Positions 1 to 8,250 of a stretch of DNA of 64,000 nt are shown here, one piece after another. Position numbers and translations under genes: made by a program. Under the pieces are notes generated by a model. It worked only from the letters and a program-made list of their open reading frames with translations, did no database searches and had not been told where the DNA came from. This stretch comes from VRUE01 sp963718775 (GTDB lineage: Bacteria > Actinomycetota > Thermoleophilia > Solirubrobacterales > 70-9), in the NCBI GenBank assembly GCA_963718775.1, contig OY970377.1:310001-374000 (forward strand), in the 5' to 3' direction. Positions within the stretch are counted from its first letter, which is position 1. Each line of letters opens with the position of its first letter.

Positions 1-1590
1 GGCGACGTCGCCGCCCTCGACCGGATCGTCGCCGCCTTCGTCGTCGTCGCCATCCTCTACGCGGCGGCGACGTACCTGCAGACCTACCTGGTCGGCTGGG
101 TCGGCACGCGCGCCCTGCAGGATCTGCGCGAGCGCGTCTTCTCCCACCTGCAGACGATGTCGATCGGCTTCTTCACCCGCCGCAGCCCGGGCGTCCTGAT
201 CAGCCGCATGACCAACGACATCGAGGCGCTCAACCAGCTCGTCACCGACGGCGTGGTGACGATGTTCTCCAGCGTGCTGACGCTGGCCGGCGTGGTCGTG
301 ATCCTGCTCGTGCTCGATGCCGACCTCGCCCTCGTCACCTTCATCACCTTCCCGCTGGTCGCGGCGGCAAGCATCGTCTTCCGCATCGTCTCGCACGGGG
401 CATACCGCGAAACCCGGGAGCGGATCGGGGCGATCACCGGCTATCTGCAGGAGACGCTCAGCGGCGTCAGGGTAGTGCGCAGCTTCGGCCAGGAGCCGCG
501 GCACACGGCGGCGATGACGGAGCTGAACGAGGCCAACCGGGCGGCGAACATGCGCACGGTCTTCCTCAACGCCTCCTACTTCCCCGGGGTCGAACTGCTC
601 GCCTCGGTCGGCACCGCGGCGATCCTGCTCTACGGCGGCACCCAGGCGATCGACCACGCGATCCAGATCGGCACGATCATCGCCTTCGTCGGCTACCTGA
701 CCGTCTTCTTCGAACCGATCCAGCAACTCTCCCAGCTCTACACGACCTACCAGCAGGGGATGGCGGCGCTGGACAAGATCTTCGACCTGCTCGACACCGC
801 GCCCGACATGGTCGACGCACCTACCGCCATCGACCCAGGCAGGCTGAAGGGCGAAATCGCGATGCAGGACGTCTGGTTCTCCTACTCGGACGAGGGCGAG
901 GAATGGGCGATGGAGGACGTCAACCTGCACGTGCCGCCGGGGCAGACGCTGGCGCTGGTCGGCGCTACGGGCGCGGGCAAGTCGACCTTCGCCAAGCTGG
1001 TCGCGCGCTTCTATGACCCGCAACGCGGGCGAGTGCTCGTCGATGGCCACGACCTGAAGGGGGTGCGACAGCAGGCGCTGCGCCGCCAGCTCGGCATCGT
1101 CCCCCAGGAGGGTTTCCTCTTCTCCGGCAGCGTGCGCGAGAACATCGCCTTCGGCCGGCCCGGAGCGACACTGGCGGAGATCGAAGATGCCGCGGCGGCT
1201 GTCGGCGCGACGGATTTCATCGCGGCGCTTCCGGAGGGGATCGAGACCGAGGTCGGCGAGCGCGGCGTACAGCTCTCGGCCGGACAGCGCCAGCTCGTCG
1301 CCTTCGCCCGGGCGCTGCTGGCGGAGCCGCGCATCCTGATCCTCGACGAGGCGACCTCGAACGTCGACGTGCGCACCGAGAAGACGATCGAGAAGGGGCT
1401 CGAGCGGCTACTCGCCGGGCGCACGGCGATCGTCATCGCCCACCGCCTTTCGACGATCCGCCGCGCCGGCAAGATCGTCGTCCTCGAAGGTGGCCGCATC
1501 GCCGAGGCGGGCACACACGAGGAGCTCATCGAGGCCGGCGGGCCCTACTCGCGCCTCTACGGCGCCTGGCGTACATCCCATGCGGCCTGA
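1..1590 (+). CDS. ABC exporter half-transporter, permease fused to ATPase (5' end missing)
   Basis: This is the C-terminal 529 residues of a multidrug/lipid-type ABC exporter; the frame is open from base 1, so the start lies outside the window. Residues 1 to about 270 are membrane helices of the ABC transmembrane domain with its cytoplasmic coupling loops. The nucleotide-binding domain follows: Walker A GATGAGKS, Q-loop, signature LSAGQ, Walker B ILILDEATS and H-loop IAHRLS, all intact. It would export a lipid, drug or peptide as a homo- or heterodimer across the inner membrane; substrate cannot be told. The gene ends 5 bp before a convergent lipoprotein gene with no obvious terminator hairpin between them. 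Confidence 0.93.
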   Translation, partial: GDVAALDRIVAAFVVVAILYAAATYLQTYLVGWVGTRALQDLRERVFSHLQTMSIGFFTRRSPGVLISRMTNDIEALNQLVTDGVVTMFSSVLTLAGVVVILLVLDADLALVTFITFPLVAAASIVFRIVSHGAYRETRERIGAITGYLQETLSGVRVVRSFGQEPRHTAAMTELNEANRAANMRTVFLNASYFPGVELLASVGTAAILLYGGTQAIDHAIQIGTIIAFVGYLTVFFEPIQQLSQLYTTYQQGMAALDKIFDLLDTAPDMVDAPTAIDPGRLKGEIAMQDVWFSYSDEGEEWAMEDVNLHVPPGQTLALVGATGAGKSTFAKLVARFYDPQRGRVLVDGHDLKGVRQQALRRQLGIVPQEGFLFSGSVRENIAFGRPGATLAEIEDAAAAVGATDFIAALPEGIETEVGERGVQLSAGQRQLVAFARALLAEPRILILDEATSNVDVRTEKTIEKGLERLLAGRTAIVIAHRLSTIRRAGKIVVLEGGRIAEAGTHEELIEAGGPYSRLYGAWRTSHAA

Positions 1591-1594
1591 GCGC

Positions 1595-2005
1595 TCAGCT
1601 GCTTAGCGGGATCCACAGAGTCATCGTCCCCACCGACCCGTTGATGCCCGCCCCCGTAACTACGAGGGTGGCGCTCAGGCCAGCTTCGAAGACCCCGAAG
1701 AACTGGACGACTTCTTCGCATTCTTTGGTCACGGCAGCCACGACGAAGACGTGGTTTGCGCACTGATCCTGCTTGATGAACTTGATCGCGTCAGGCCCGA
1801 CGATGCTGATCGAGGTGATTTTCCATTCGCCCCGCGCGGAGACTAAGAGTTTCACTGCTTTGTTCGACGGGGCAGAAGTGAAGACCAGCGCGCCCGGATC
1901 GAACCCGGCCGGCTCGCGGCCACCGCCGCCACAAGCGGCAATCGCCACGGATGCGAGCAGTGCGACGGACACCCCGAGAATGCGTCGTGCTCCCGTTTTG
2001 CCCAT
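1595..2005 (-). CDS. Putative lipoprotein of unknown function
   Basis: I do not recognise a family. The 136-residue product starts with a basic segment, a hydrophobic stretch and the lipobox AIAAC followed by glycines, so it should be a lipid-anchored extracytoplasmic protein. I chose the ATG at 2005 because it is preceded at good spacing by a strong ribosome site (aaggaggga); the longer upstream frame lacks one. The mature part is short and beta-rich in appearance, with two further cysteines near the middle that could pair. It is divergent from the gene beginning at 2069. Confidence 0.6.
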   Translation of the reverse strand: MGKTGARRILGVSVALLASVAIAACGGGGREPAGFDPGALVFTSAPSNKAVKLLVSARGEWKITSISIVGPDAIKFIKQDQCANHVFVVAAVTKECEEVVQFFGVFEAGLSATLVVTGAGINGSVGTMTLWIPLSS

Positions 2006-2068
2006 CGTCTCCCTCCTTCTCCGTCCGGCTTCCATCTATTGATCAAAAAAACTTGCGCATAAGCTACC

Positions 2069-2753
2069 ATGCTCTCCGTGAAACCTCTGAAGATGATCGG
2101 CATCGCTGCAGCAATCGCCGCCATCGGGGCGATTCTCTTCAACTTGGGCGCGGGTCTTGGCAGCGTGAAACAGATCAACACCTGCGCGGAAAACCAGTCG
2201 GTATGCGAAACCGCCAACGTGCTGGCCGGCTACGAAGGTGGAGAACTTCAGGTCACGGCAAAAGCGAAAGAAACCTCTTCGTTCTCCGGGTCCCTCAAAG
2301 AGCGTTTGTGCCGAATCAGCCGCATCCGCCCTATCGACTGGCATAAACGCCATCCAGATCCAGGAACTCTCGTTCAGCGGCTGCGAACCCTGCACAAAAG
2401 TCACGGCCAGCAAACTGCCCTTCAAAGGAGAAGGCTTTGCGACCAGCGCGGGCAACGGCGAACTGGTGGTCCCGATAACCGTGAGCTTGACTGGTTGCCC
2501 CTTTGGGATCACCTGCCTCTACGCCAACAGCAAAGCAAGCATGAGTGGCCTCGGCAGCAGCACGCAGCCGCAGATCGCGGTCTCGGAAGTGCCGCTGACG
2601 AAGCTCGAAGGAGGCGTCCTCTGTCCCGCGAGCTCCAAATGGACCGCGAAATACGTCGTCACCAAAGCCAGCGAACGGATCTTCGAAGTCGCGGGCGTGA
2701 GCTTCGAACGGGAACTTCCCCTCTCGGGCTTTATCGAGTCGGAAACGGAATAG
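2069..2753 (+). pseudogene. Signal-anchored hypothetical protein, interrupted by one frameshift
   Basis: A hydrophobic N-terminal segment (residues 9-28) begins a protein read in one frame to about base 2310 and continued in the next frame to the stop at 2753. Joining the two gives 227 residues with several cysteines, including CEPC and a GCPFGITC segment, typical of a disulfide-bonded secreted protein. The span is 3n+1 bases, so one extra base explains the break. Base composition is less GC-rich than its neighbours, hinting at acquired DNA. No family recognised. It is listed as broken only because the sequence as given is; a base-call error is as likely as a real mutation. Confidence 0.55.
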
Positions 2754-2767
2754 CGACGCGCGAGGGG

Positions 2768-3478
2768 TCAGCCGGGGCCTATGCCGCCGGATTCGCCGCC
2801 GCTGGCGCCGCCGCCGCCTTCGGCCCCGCCAGCGGTGCCGCCGCCTTCCGCCGCGCCACCGGCACCGCCGGTTTCAGGCACGACTTCTTCGGGTGCGGCT
2901 TCCGCTTCCGGTTCGAGGACTTCCGGTTCGACGGCTTCAGGAGCTTCTTCGGAGCCGGTTTCGCCGGATTCGGGCGCCGTCGCAACCGGTGCGCTGGGGC
3001 CTTCCCCGCACTCCTGGAAGCCGTATTCCTCAGCGGCAGCCTGAAAGGAAGCGAGCGCCGAGGCGGCGTTCGCTTCGGCGCTTTCGAGGCCGGCCGTGTC
3101 GTCGCGCTCGGCGGCCAGCTGGACTTCGTCCTCGGCTGTCGCGAGTTCGTCTGCCGCCGCGGCAAATTCGGCATAGCCCTCGGTTTCCTGGGGCGTGCCG
3201 AGGCCCTTCAGGCTGTCGACCATGCCCCCATAGAGGCCGGCGACCCGGCCAGCCGGGCTCTCGGTTTCGGTGCTGCTCGCTCCAACCGTGCCGACCGCGG
3301 CGTTGACCTCGCCACAGATCGCATCGCCCCGTTCGATCAGTTCGGCCTGGGTCAGCGCCGTCGGGGCTGCCGTCGTCGTCGCGACCGACTCGGTCGAGTC
3401 GTCTCCCCCGCCCCCGCAGCCAGAGACCAGCAAGGCGGCGATGGGCAGTGCGGCGATCCATGTGTGGCGGAAGCTCAC
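2768..3478 (-). CDS. Lipoprotein with Glu/Ala-rich and Gly-rich C-terminal tail
   Basis: The product of about 236 residues has a signal peptide ending in the lipobox LVSGC, then a helical domain of roughly 120 residues with an ICGEVNAAV segment, and a low-complexity tail: first Glu/Ala/Pro, then Gly/Ala/Ser. Similar small lipoproteins with one conserved early cysteine and one late cysteine (here FQECGEG) are common in actinobacteria, without known function. The GTG at 3478 gives a compact 21-residue signal peptide and is preferred; a TTG at 3514 in the same frame would add 12 residues. It converges on the gene ending at 2753. Confidence 0.6.
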   Translation of the reverse strand: MSFRHTWIAALPIAALLVSGCGGGGDDSTESVATTTAAPTALTQAELIERGDAICGEVNAAVGTVGASSTETESPAGRVAGLYGGMVDSLKGLGTPQETEGYAEFAAAADELATAEDEVQLAAERDDTAGLESAEANAASALASFQAAAEEYGFQECGEGPSAPVATAPESGETGSEEAPEAVEPEVLEPEAEAAPEEVVPETGGAGGAAEGGGTAGGAEGGGGASGGESGGIGPG

Positions 3479-3537
3479 AGGAGGGCGAAGGTAGCAGAGC
3501 GAATAGACGCTCAAGCAGGGGTTTGAGCGACTTGCAG

Positions 3538-3608
3538 CTGCGGCCCAGGGACTCGAACCCCGACTACCTCGTCCAGAGCGAGGCGTGCTGCCATTACACC
3601 AGGCCGCA
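3538..3608 (-). tRNA. tRNA-Gln (CTG anticodon)
   Basis: The minus strand folds into a cloverleaf: a 7-bp acceptor stem (TGCGGCC with GGCCGCA), a D arm starting GTGTAATGGC, an anticodon stem CCTCG/CGAGG around the loop CTCTGGA (anticodon CTG, reading CAG), and a T arm with GGTTCGAGTCC. The weak U1-A72 end pair is the known identity feature of glutamine tRNAs. The discriminator is G, and the CCA end is not encoded. It stands alone between a lipoprotein gene and an oxidoreductase gene. Confidence 0.95.
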
Positions 3609-3628
3609 AAGGAGAAGCCGAAGGATAC

Positions 3629-4801
3629 TCAGGCGCCGCGGCTGATCAGCTCGCGAGCCTCAGCCAGGTCTTCAGGACAACCGACGCTCAGGGCGCCGGC
3701 TACACGGCCATCCTTCATGTAGCGAACGAAGAACTCGCCGCTGTCGCGGTCGCCACGCCAGATCTCCTCGTCCCACTCGGAGGCGGGACCGACGTACTCG
3801 AGGCTCGCCCAGTCGGCGAGGTCGCTGAAGAAGTAAGGCACGACCTCGTAGTCGGCAGCGTCGCCGAGCATGTTGCCGGCGGCGTGCATGCCCTGCTGCA
3901 TGGCCACGTCCCAGTGCTCGACGCGCAGTCGCCGGCCGTGCACGACGCTGTCATAGGAGCAGCAGTCGCCAGCGGCGTAGATGCCCTCGACGGAGCTCTG
4001 CAGCTTCGAGTCGCAGACGATGCCGTCGTCAACCGCGAGCCCGGCGCGCTGGGCGAGCATCGCGTCGGGACGCACGCCGGCGCCGACGACGACCGCGTCG
4101 CACTCGACCGCCAGGCCGCTCTTGGTCAGCACCGCCTTGACCCGGCCGTCGCCCTCGTAGGCCTCGAGCTCCTCGCCGCCGTGGATCGTCACGCCCTTGG
4201 ACTCGAGCAGCTCGTGGAACCAGCGTCCGGCCTGCTCGCCAAAGGTGCGTGAGAGCGCCACGTCCTCCATGGTCACGATCGTGCACTTGGTGCCTCGTGC
4301 CGTCAGCGAGGCGGCGACCTCGGCGCCGATGTAGCTGCCGCCGATCAAGACGACGTGCTCTGCCGCCTCGGCGTCGGCGCGGATCGCATCGGAGTTGCCG
4401 TAGGCGCGGAGGTAGTGGACTCCCTCGTTCTCGGCGCCCTCGACGCGGAGGATGTTGACCATCGCCCCGGTGGCGATCAGCGCCTTGCCGAAGCTGACCT
4501 CGTCGCCACCCTGCAGCTTCGCCGTGCGCGCCTGCGGATCCAGCGACATCACGTTGACGCCGCTGAGCAGCTCGACCTCGTTCTCCTCGTACCAGGAGGG
4601 CGGGTTGACGTAGGCGTCGGCGCGCTCTGCCTCGCCGCGCAGGTACTCCTTGGAGAGAGGCGGCCGTTCGTAGGGCGGCTCCGGCTCGCGACCGACCAGC
4701 AGGACCGACCCGTCCGCGCCCCGCTTGCGCAGCTCGGTGGCGCAACTGGCGGAAGCCAGCCCGCCGCCGATGAGAAGGAAGTCGACCTCGCGGTCAGGCA
4801 T
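3629..4801 (-). CDS. FAD-dependent NAD(P)H oxidoreductase, ferredoxin/rubredoxin-reductase type
   Basis: The 390-residue flavoprotein has the two-dinucleotide-fold layout of ferredoxin or rubredoxin reductases: an FAD-binding LIGGGLASASCATELRKRG near the N terminus, YERPPLSKEYL, an NAD(P)-binding IGGSYIGAEVAASL around residue 150, and the second FAD motif IYAAGDCCSYD around 270. Such enzymes pass electrons from NAD(P)H to a ferredoxin, rubredoxin or oxygenase. The ATG at 4801 overlaps the stop of the upstream RCK gene (ATGA-type coupling), so it is translated with the two RCK proteins. A frame extension upstream of 4801 is a shadow of that gene. The electron acceptor is unknown. Confidence 0.88.
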   Translation of the reverse strand: MPDREVDFLLIGGGLASASCATELRKRGADGSVLLVGREPEPPYERPPLSKEYLRGEAERADAYVNPPSWYEENEVELLSGVNVMSLDPQARTAKLQGGDEVSFGKALIATGAMVNILRVEGAENEGVHYLRAYGNSDAIRADAEAAEHVVLIGGSYIGAEVAASLTARGTKCTIVTMEDVALSRTFGEQAGRWFHELLESKGVTIHGGEELEAYEGDGRVKAVLTKSGLAVECDAVVVGAGVRPDAMLAQRAGLAVDDGIVCDSKLQSSVEGIYAAGDCCSYDSVVHGRRLRVEHWDVAMQQGMHAAGNMLGDAADYEVVPYFFSDLADWASLEYVGPASEWDEEIWRGDRDSGEFFVRYMKDGRVAGALSVGCPEDLAEARELISRGA

Positions 4802-5489
4802 CGGAACCGGCGCCGTTGCCGCCCGATCCGTCGCCGGGCCCGAAGAGCGCCTTGAGCTGCTCCTCGTGACCAGGATCGAGCACGGCAAGCACCTCGTCGC
4901 CGACCTCGAGCACGGTGTCGGGACCGGGGACGAAGCCCTTGCCCTTGCGCAGGACCGAGATCAAGAGGCTGCCTTCGGGCATCTGCAGATCGCCGACACG
5001 ACGTCCAGTTACCCCACAGTCCTTGCCAAGCAACATCTCGATGATCTCCAGCTGCTCCTCCTGCAGATCGAGCAGGTGGACGAGGCCATACTCAGGCACC
5101 TCGTGCTCGAGCAGGCGCAGGATCAGGTCGGTGGCCGAGACCGAGGGCTTGATCCCGAGCAGGTCGAAGTGGGGCTTGTTGCGCGGGTTGTTGACGCGAG
5201 CGATGATCCGCTCGACGTCGTACTTCTCCTTGGCGACCTGGCAGATCAACATGTTGTCCTCGTCGTCACCGGTGACCGCGATGACCATGTCGGCGCGCTG
5301 GATGCCGGCTCGCTCCAGCACCCAGAGCTCCGAGGCGTCGCCGTAGGAGACGTTGTGCTCGAGCTCCTGCTCGACGGTCAGGTAGCGACGGCGATTGCTC
5401 TCGATGACCGTCACCTCGTGGTCCTTTTCGAGCAGCTCCCGGGCCAGGTTCCAGCCGACCTTGCCGGCGCCGATGACGATGATGTACAC
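4794..5489 (-). CDS. TrkA-family potassium channel/transporter regulator with RCK_N and RCK_C domains
   Basis: This cytosolic protein of 231 residues begins with a Rossmann fold (YIIVIGAGKVGWNLA) that in the family binds NAD(H) or ATP, followed from about residue 140 by an RCK_C ligand-binding domain. TrkA proteins gate potassium uptake through a membrane partner. I chose the GTG at 5489, preceded by a purine-rich AAGGGGG; the longer frame lies over the upstream gene. With the RCK_N-only gene at 5509-5979 and the APC permease upstream, the arrangement recalls the mycobacterial ceoB/ceoC pair beside an APC permease (from memory). The product is translationally coupled to the downstream oxidoreductase. 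Confidence 0.87.
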   Translation of the reverse strand: MYIIVIGAGKVGWNLARELLEKDHEVTVIESNRRRYLTVEQELEHNVSYGDASELWVLERAGIQRADMVIAVTGDDEDNMLICQVAKEKYDVERIIARVNNPRNKPHFDLLGIKPSVSATDLILRLLEHEVPEYGLVHLLDLQEEQLEIIEMLLGKDCGVTGRRVGDLQMPEGSLLISVLRKGKGFVPGPDTVLEVGDEVLAVLDPGHEEQLKALFGPGDGSGGNGAGSDA

Positions 5490-5508
5490 GGTCCGCTCGC
5501 CCCCTTGC

Positions 5509-5979
5509 CTACGCGACTTCCGCGGAGCCGTCGGAGGTGCCGGCGCTACCGCGCGGCGCACCCTCACGAACCGCTGTCTCCAGCATGTCGATCGCGACCC
5601 GGGTCGGGCAGACCGTGTGCATGCCCTGGCGCTCGTACCATTCCGCCCGCAGCGGGTCGAGGATGCGAGCGATCACGGTCGGCACTTCATAGCGGCGCTG
5701 GGCGATCTGGGCGATGACGATGTTGGTGTTGTCGCCGTCGGTCGAGGCGATGAAGGCATCCGCCTTCTCGATCCCGGCGGCGACGAGGGCATCGGTCTCC
5801 AGTCCCGCCCCAACCGTGAACTGGCCGCCGAGGTCCTCCCATCCCCTGTCGAGGCCGACCTCGAGCCGCGCGTGCGACTCGGGGTCCTCGTCGAGGCAAG
5901 AGACTTCGTGCCCCTCGCGCAGCATTGCGCGGGCCACAGAGGATCCAACTCGGCCGCAACCGACGATAAGAATGAACAC
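5509..5979 (-). CDS. TrkA-family RCK_N protein, single domain
   Basis: The 156-residue product starts FILIVGCGRVGSSVARAML, an NAD-binding Rossmann motif, and covers only the RCK_N domain; there is no RCK_C. The start is a GTG at 5979. It lies 19 bp upstream of the two-domain RCK gene in the same direction, and the two probably form one complex, replacing the single tandem TrkA seen in enterobacteria. The acidic DEDPESHA after the second strand is the usual place for ribose binding, favouring NAD. It most likely helps regulate one of the two APC permeases encoded just upstream. Confidence 0.86.
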   Translation of the reverse strand: MFILIVGCGRVGSSVARAMLREGHEVSCLDEDPESHARLEVGLDRGWEDLGGQFTVGAGLETDALVAAGIEKADAFIASTDGDNTNIVIAQIAQRRYEVPTVIARILDPLRAEWYERQGMHTVCPTRVAIDMLETAVREGAPRGSAGTSDGSAEVA

Positions 5980-6030
5980 GGGTCGGATACTAGATGTCGA
6001 AGTCGCCGAGGGCGCGCAGGACGACGCGGA

Positions 6031-8055
6031 TCAGGGACGCGGAGACACGCCAGCGACCGAAGCCGATTCGGTCTGCTCGGCCTGCGCGTCCCCCGGAGGG
6101 GCAGTCAGGAGCACGCGACAGGGAGCCTTCTTGAGCACGTACTCGGTCGCGGCGCCGATCTCCGCCGGCTTGGCGGCGGAGATCCCGCCCAGCGTCGCCC
6201 CACCCTTGATCTTGGTCGGCGGCTCACCGCCGATCACGATCGCCTCGACGCTGCTGCGCCGCGCCGCCTCGACGATGCCGGCGCCGACGTCACGGGCCCG
6301 CACCACCTCGGCCGTGACCTTGACATCCTCGTACTCCTCGCCGACGTCGCTGGCGCGGCCCAGGGCCCGCTGCGCCTCCTGCTCGACCTGCGGCGAGAGC
6401 TCGGCGTCGAGCGGCAGGGTCAACGGCACTTCGATCACGTAGACGAGATCGAGGCGAGCCTCGCCGTCGCCGCCCGCTTCCTGCTCCGCCGCGGCAAGAC
6501 GCCCAGCGGTGGCGACGATGTCGTCGTCCAGCTTGGTGCCGAAGACGGGCACGAGGATGTTGCGGAAGGAGGCTTCCGGCACCTGCTTGGTCAGCGCCTT
6601 CTCGCTGACCGAGACACGCTTGGTCAGGGTCGTCCCCTCGAAGACCTTGCGGTAGACGACATAGAAGAGCAGGCCGAAGAGCATCCAGCCACCGCCGACC
6701 CAGCGCGCCGTGTCGTGGTAGGCGAGGACGCTGAGAAAAGCCAGGCCGCTGACCAGGGCGGCGAAAAGGGCCGGCAGCGGCAACCGGGCGCCGCGCCAGG
6801 AGACGTCCAGGGGAACTCGGAAAGGCCGCGGCCGGTCCGGGTCGGTGATCCGCAAGCGCACGATCGAGAGCTGGGCGATCGTGATTGCCAGCATCGCTCC
6901 GAAGGCGTAGAGACCGGCGAGAAGCTTGACGTCGGTGGGCACGACCAGACCGATCGCGATTACGCCGGAGATCGCGATCGCCACGTGTGGCGTCGCGTGG
7001 CGGCTGTTCAGCTTGCCCAGCCAGCTGGGGATCTGGCGGTTGATCGCCAGCGTGTAGATGTGACGAGAGACGCCGAGCAGCGCCGTCGTCACCGCCCAGA
7101 ACAGCACCGGTGTGGCGACTATGGCGACGAGCCAGCGCATCGCATCGGAGACCCAGAGCGGGTGATAGGCGGAGACGACGCCGAGCACCGGCGCCTCGAC
7201 GAACTCGTTGCCGAGCGCCGTCTCAGGACCGTTGGGCCCAGCGACGACCGGCACGGCCATCAGGGCGATCGCCGCCATACCGGCGTAGACGAGCGGCACC
7301 GCGAAGGCGCCGAGGGTGACGATCCGCTTCAAATCGCGCCGCCGCACCTGGATGTCGGGAGCGAGATCCGAGGCGGCCTCGATCCCGGCGTAGGCGAGCA
7401 TCGCCACCACCGCGGCGTAGACGGTGTCGTGGAAGCTGGGGCTGGTGAAGAGGTCGATTTGGTCGACGAGACGGTCGGGATGGAAAACCGCCAGCACGCC
7501 GACGACGATCACCGCCAGCTGCAGGGCGATGTCGGCGAGGGCGAGGATCGCCAGCGGCCACTCTCGCCCACGCCCGGTGATGTTGAAGGCGTTGAGCAGG
7601 CAAGCGGCGACGATGACGGCGCCGGCGACGGCGATCTGCGTGCCCGACGCGGATAGGTCCGGGGCGATTGGCGCCAGGTAATGGGGGACCGAGATCGCCG
7701 CCAGGGCGGCGACGATCAGGTAGTCGATCAGGATCGCCCAGCCGGCGATGAAGGCGATCAGCTCGTTGAAGGCGTGACGGGCGAAGCTCGAGGAGCCGCC
7801 GCGCTCGCGGAACATCGCCCCGCCCTCCACGTAGCTGAGCGTGGTGAGGACGAAGAGCAGGCCGGCGGCGAGGAAGATCAGCGGCGTCAAGCCGAGGCCG
7901 CGGTCGGCAACGACGCCGAGGGCGAAGTAGATCGAGAAGCCAACCGAGGAGTAGACGGCGACGAAGAGGCCGGGCACCCCCAGGCCGCGCTGAAGCAGGG
8001 GCGTCAGCCGCGGATCCTCCGGCTGCTCTGGCTGAGGCCGCTCTGGCTCGCTCAC
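6031..8055 (-). CDS. APC-superfamily permease with C-terminal universal stress (USP) domain
   Basis: The 674-residue protein has about 12 membrane helices over residues 25-480, with the APC signature region GGSSSFARHAFNEL near residue 85, then a cytosolic domain from about 510 (FRNILVPVFG ... IVIGGEPP ... APCRVLLTAPPG) of the universal-stress type. The family includes amino-acid transporters and the potassium importer KimA, which also has a large cytosolic C-terminal domain. The two RCK genes directly downstream make potassium the better guess here, but this is inference. Its start (8055) overlaps the stop of the small membrane-protein gene by four bases. A second, diverged copy lies at 8251-10149. 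Confidence 0.87.
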   Translation of the reverse strand: MSEPERPQPEQPEDPRLTPLLQRGLGVPGLFVAVYSSVGFSIYFALGVVADRGLGLTPLIFLAAGLLFVLTTLSYVEGGAMFRERGGSSSFARHAFNELIAFIAGWAILIDYLIVAALAAISVPHYLAPIAPDLSASGTQIAVAGAVIVAACLLNAFNITGRGREWPLAILALADIALQLAVIVVGVLAVFHPDRLVDQIDLFTSPSFHDTVYAAVVAMLAYAGIEAASDLAPDIQVRRRDLKRIVTLGAFAVPLVYAGMAAIALMAVPVVAGPNGPETALGNEFVEAPVLGVVSAYHPLWVSDAMRWLVAIVATPVLFWAVTTALLGVSRHIYTLAINRQIPSWLGKLNSRHATPHVAIAISGVIAIGLVVPTDVKLLAGLYAFGAMLAITIAQLSIVRLRITDPDRPRPFRVPLDVSWRGARLPLPALFAALVSGLAFLSVLAYHDTARWVGGGWMLFGLLFYVVYRKVFEGTTLTKRVSVSEKALTKQVPEASFRNILVPVFGTKLDDDIVATAGRLAAAEQEAGGDGEARLDLVYVIEVPLTLPLDAELSPQVEQEAQRALGRASDVGEEYEDVKVTAEVVRARDVGAGIVEAARRSSVEAIVIGGEPPTKIKGGATLGGISAAKPAEIGAATEYVLKKAPCRVLLTAPPGDAQAEQTESASVAGVSPRP

Positions 8056-8240
8056 GTCTTCGCCGCGATCCAGAGCCGCCCCACGCCGACCGCGAGGAAG
8101 GCGATGCCGAGCAGCACGCCGACCGAGAGCGCGCCGCCGCCCCTGACCAGCGTGCTGACGAGGAGCGCCAGGCCGAGCGCGACGAAGACGAGCGAGAGGA
8201 GGCGCACGGAACCGCGGTAGATCCGCTCGGGCGAGGCCAT
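8052..8240 (-). CDS. Small two-helix membrane protein between two APC permeases
   Basis: The 62-residue product has two hydrophobic segments (LLSLVFVALGLALLVSTLV and ALSVGVLLGIAFLAVGVGRL) separated by a short glycine turn. It is sandwiched between two APC-USP permease genes: its stop overlaps the start of the downstream one (ATGA), and its start lies 10 bp from the end of the upstream one. That coupling supports a real gene and suggests an accessory subunit of one or both permeases. I recognise no family. Confidence 0.68.
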   Translation of the reverse strand: MASPERIYRGSVRLLSLVFVALGLALLVSTLVRGGGALSVGVLLGIAFLAVGVGRLWIAAKT

Positions 8241-8250
8241 CGGGGCGATT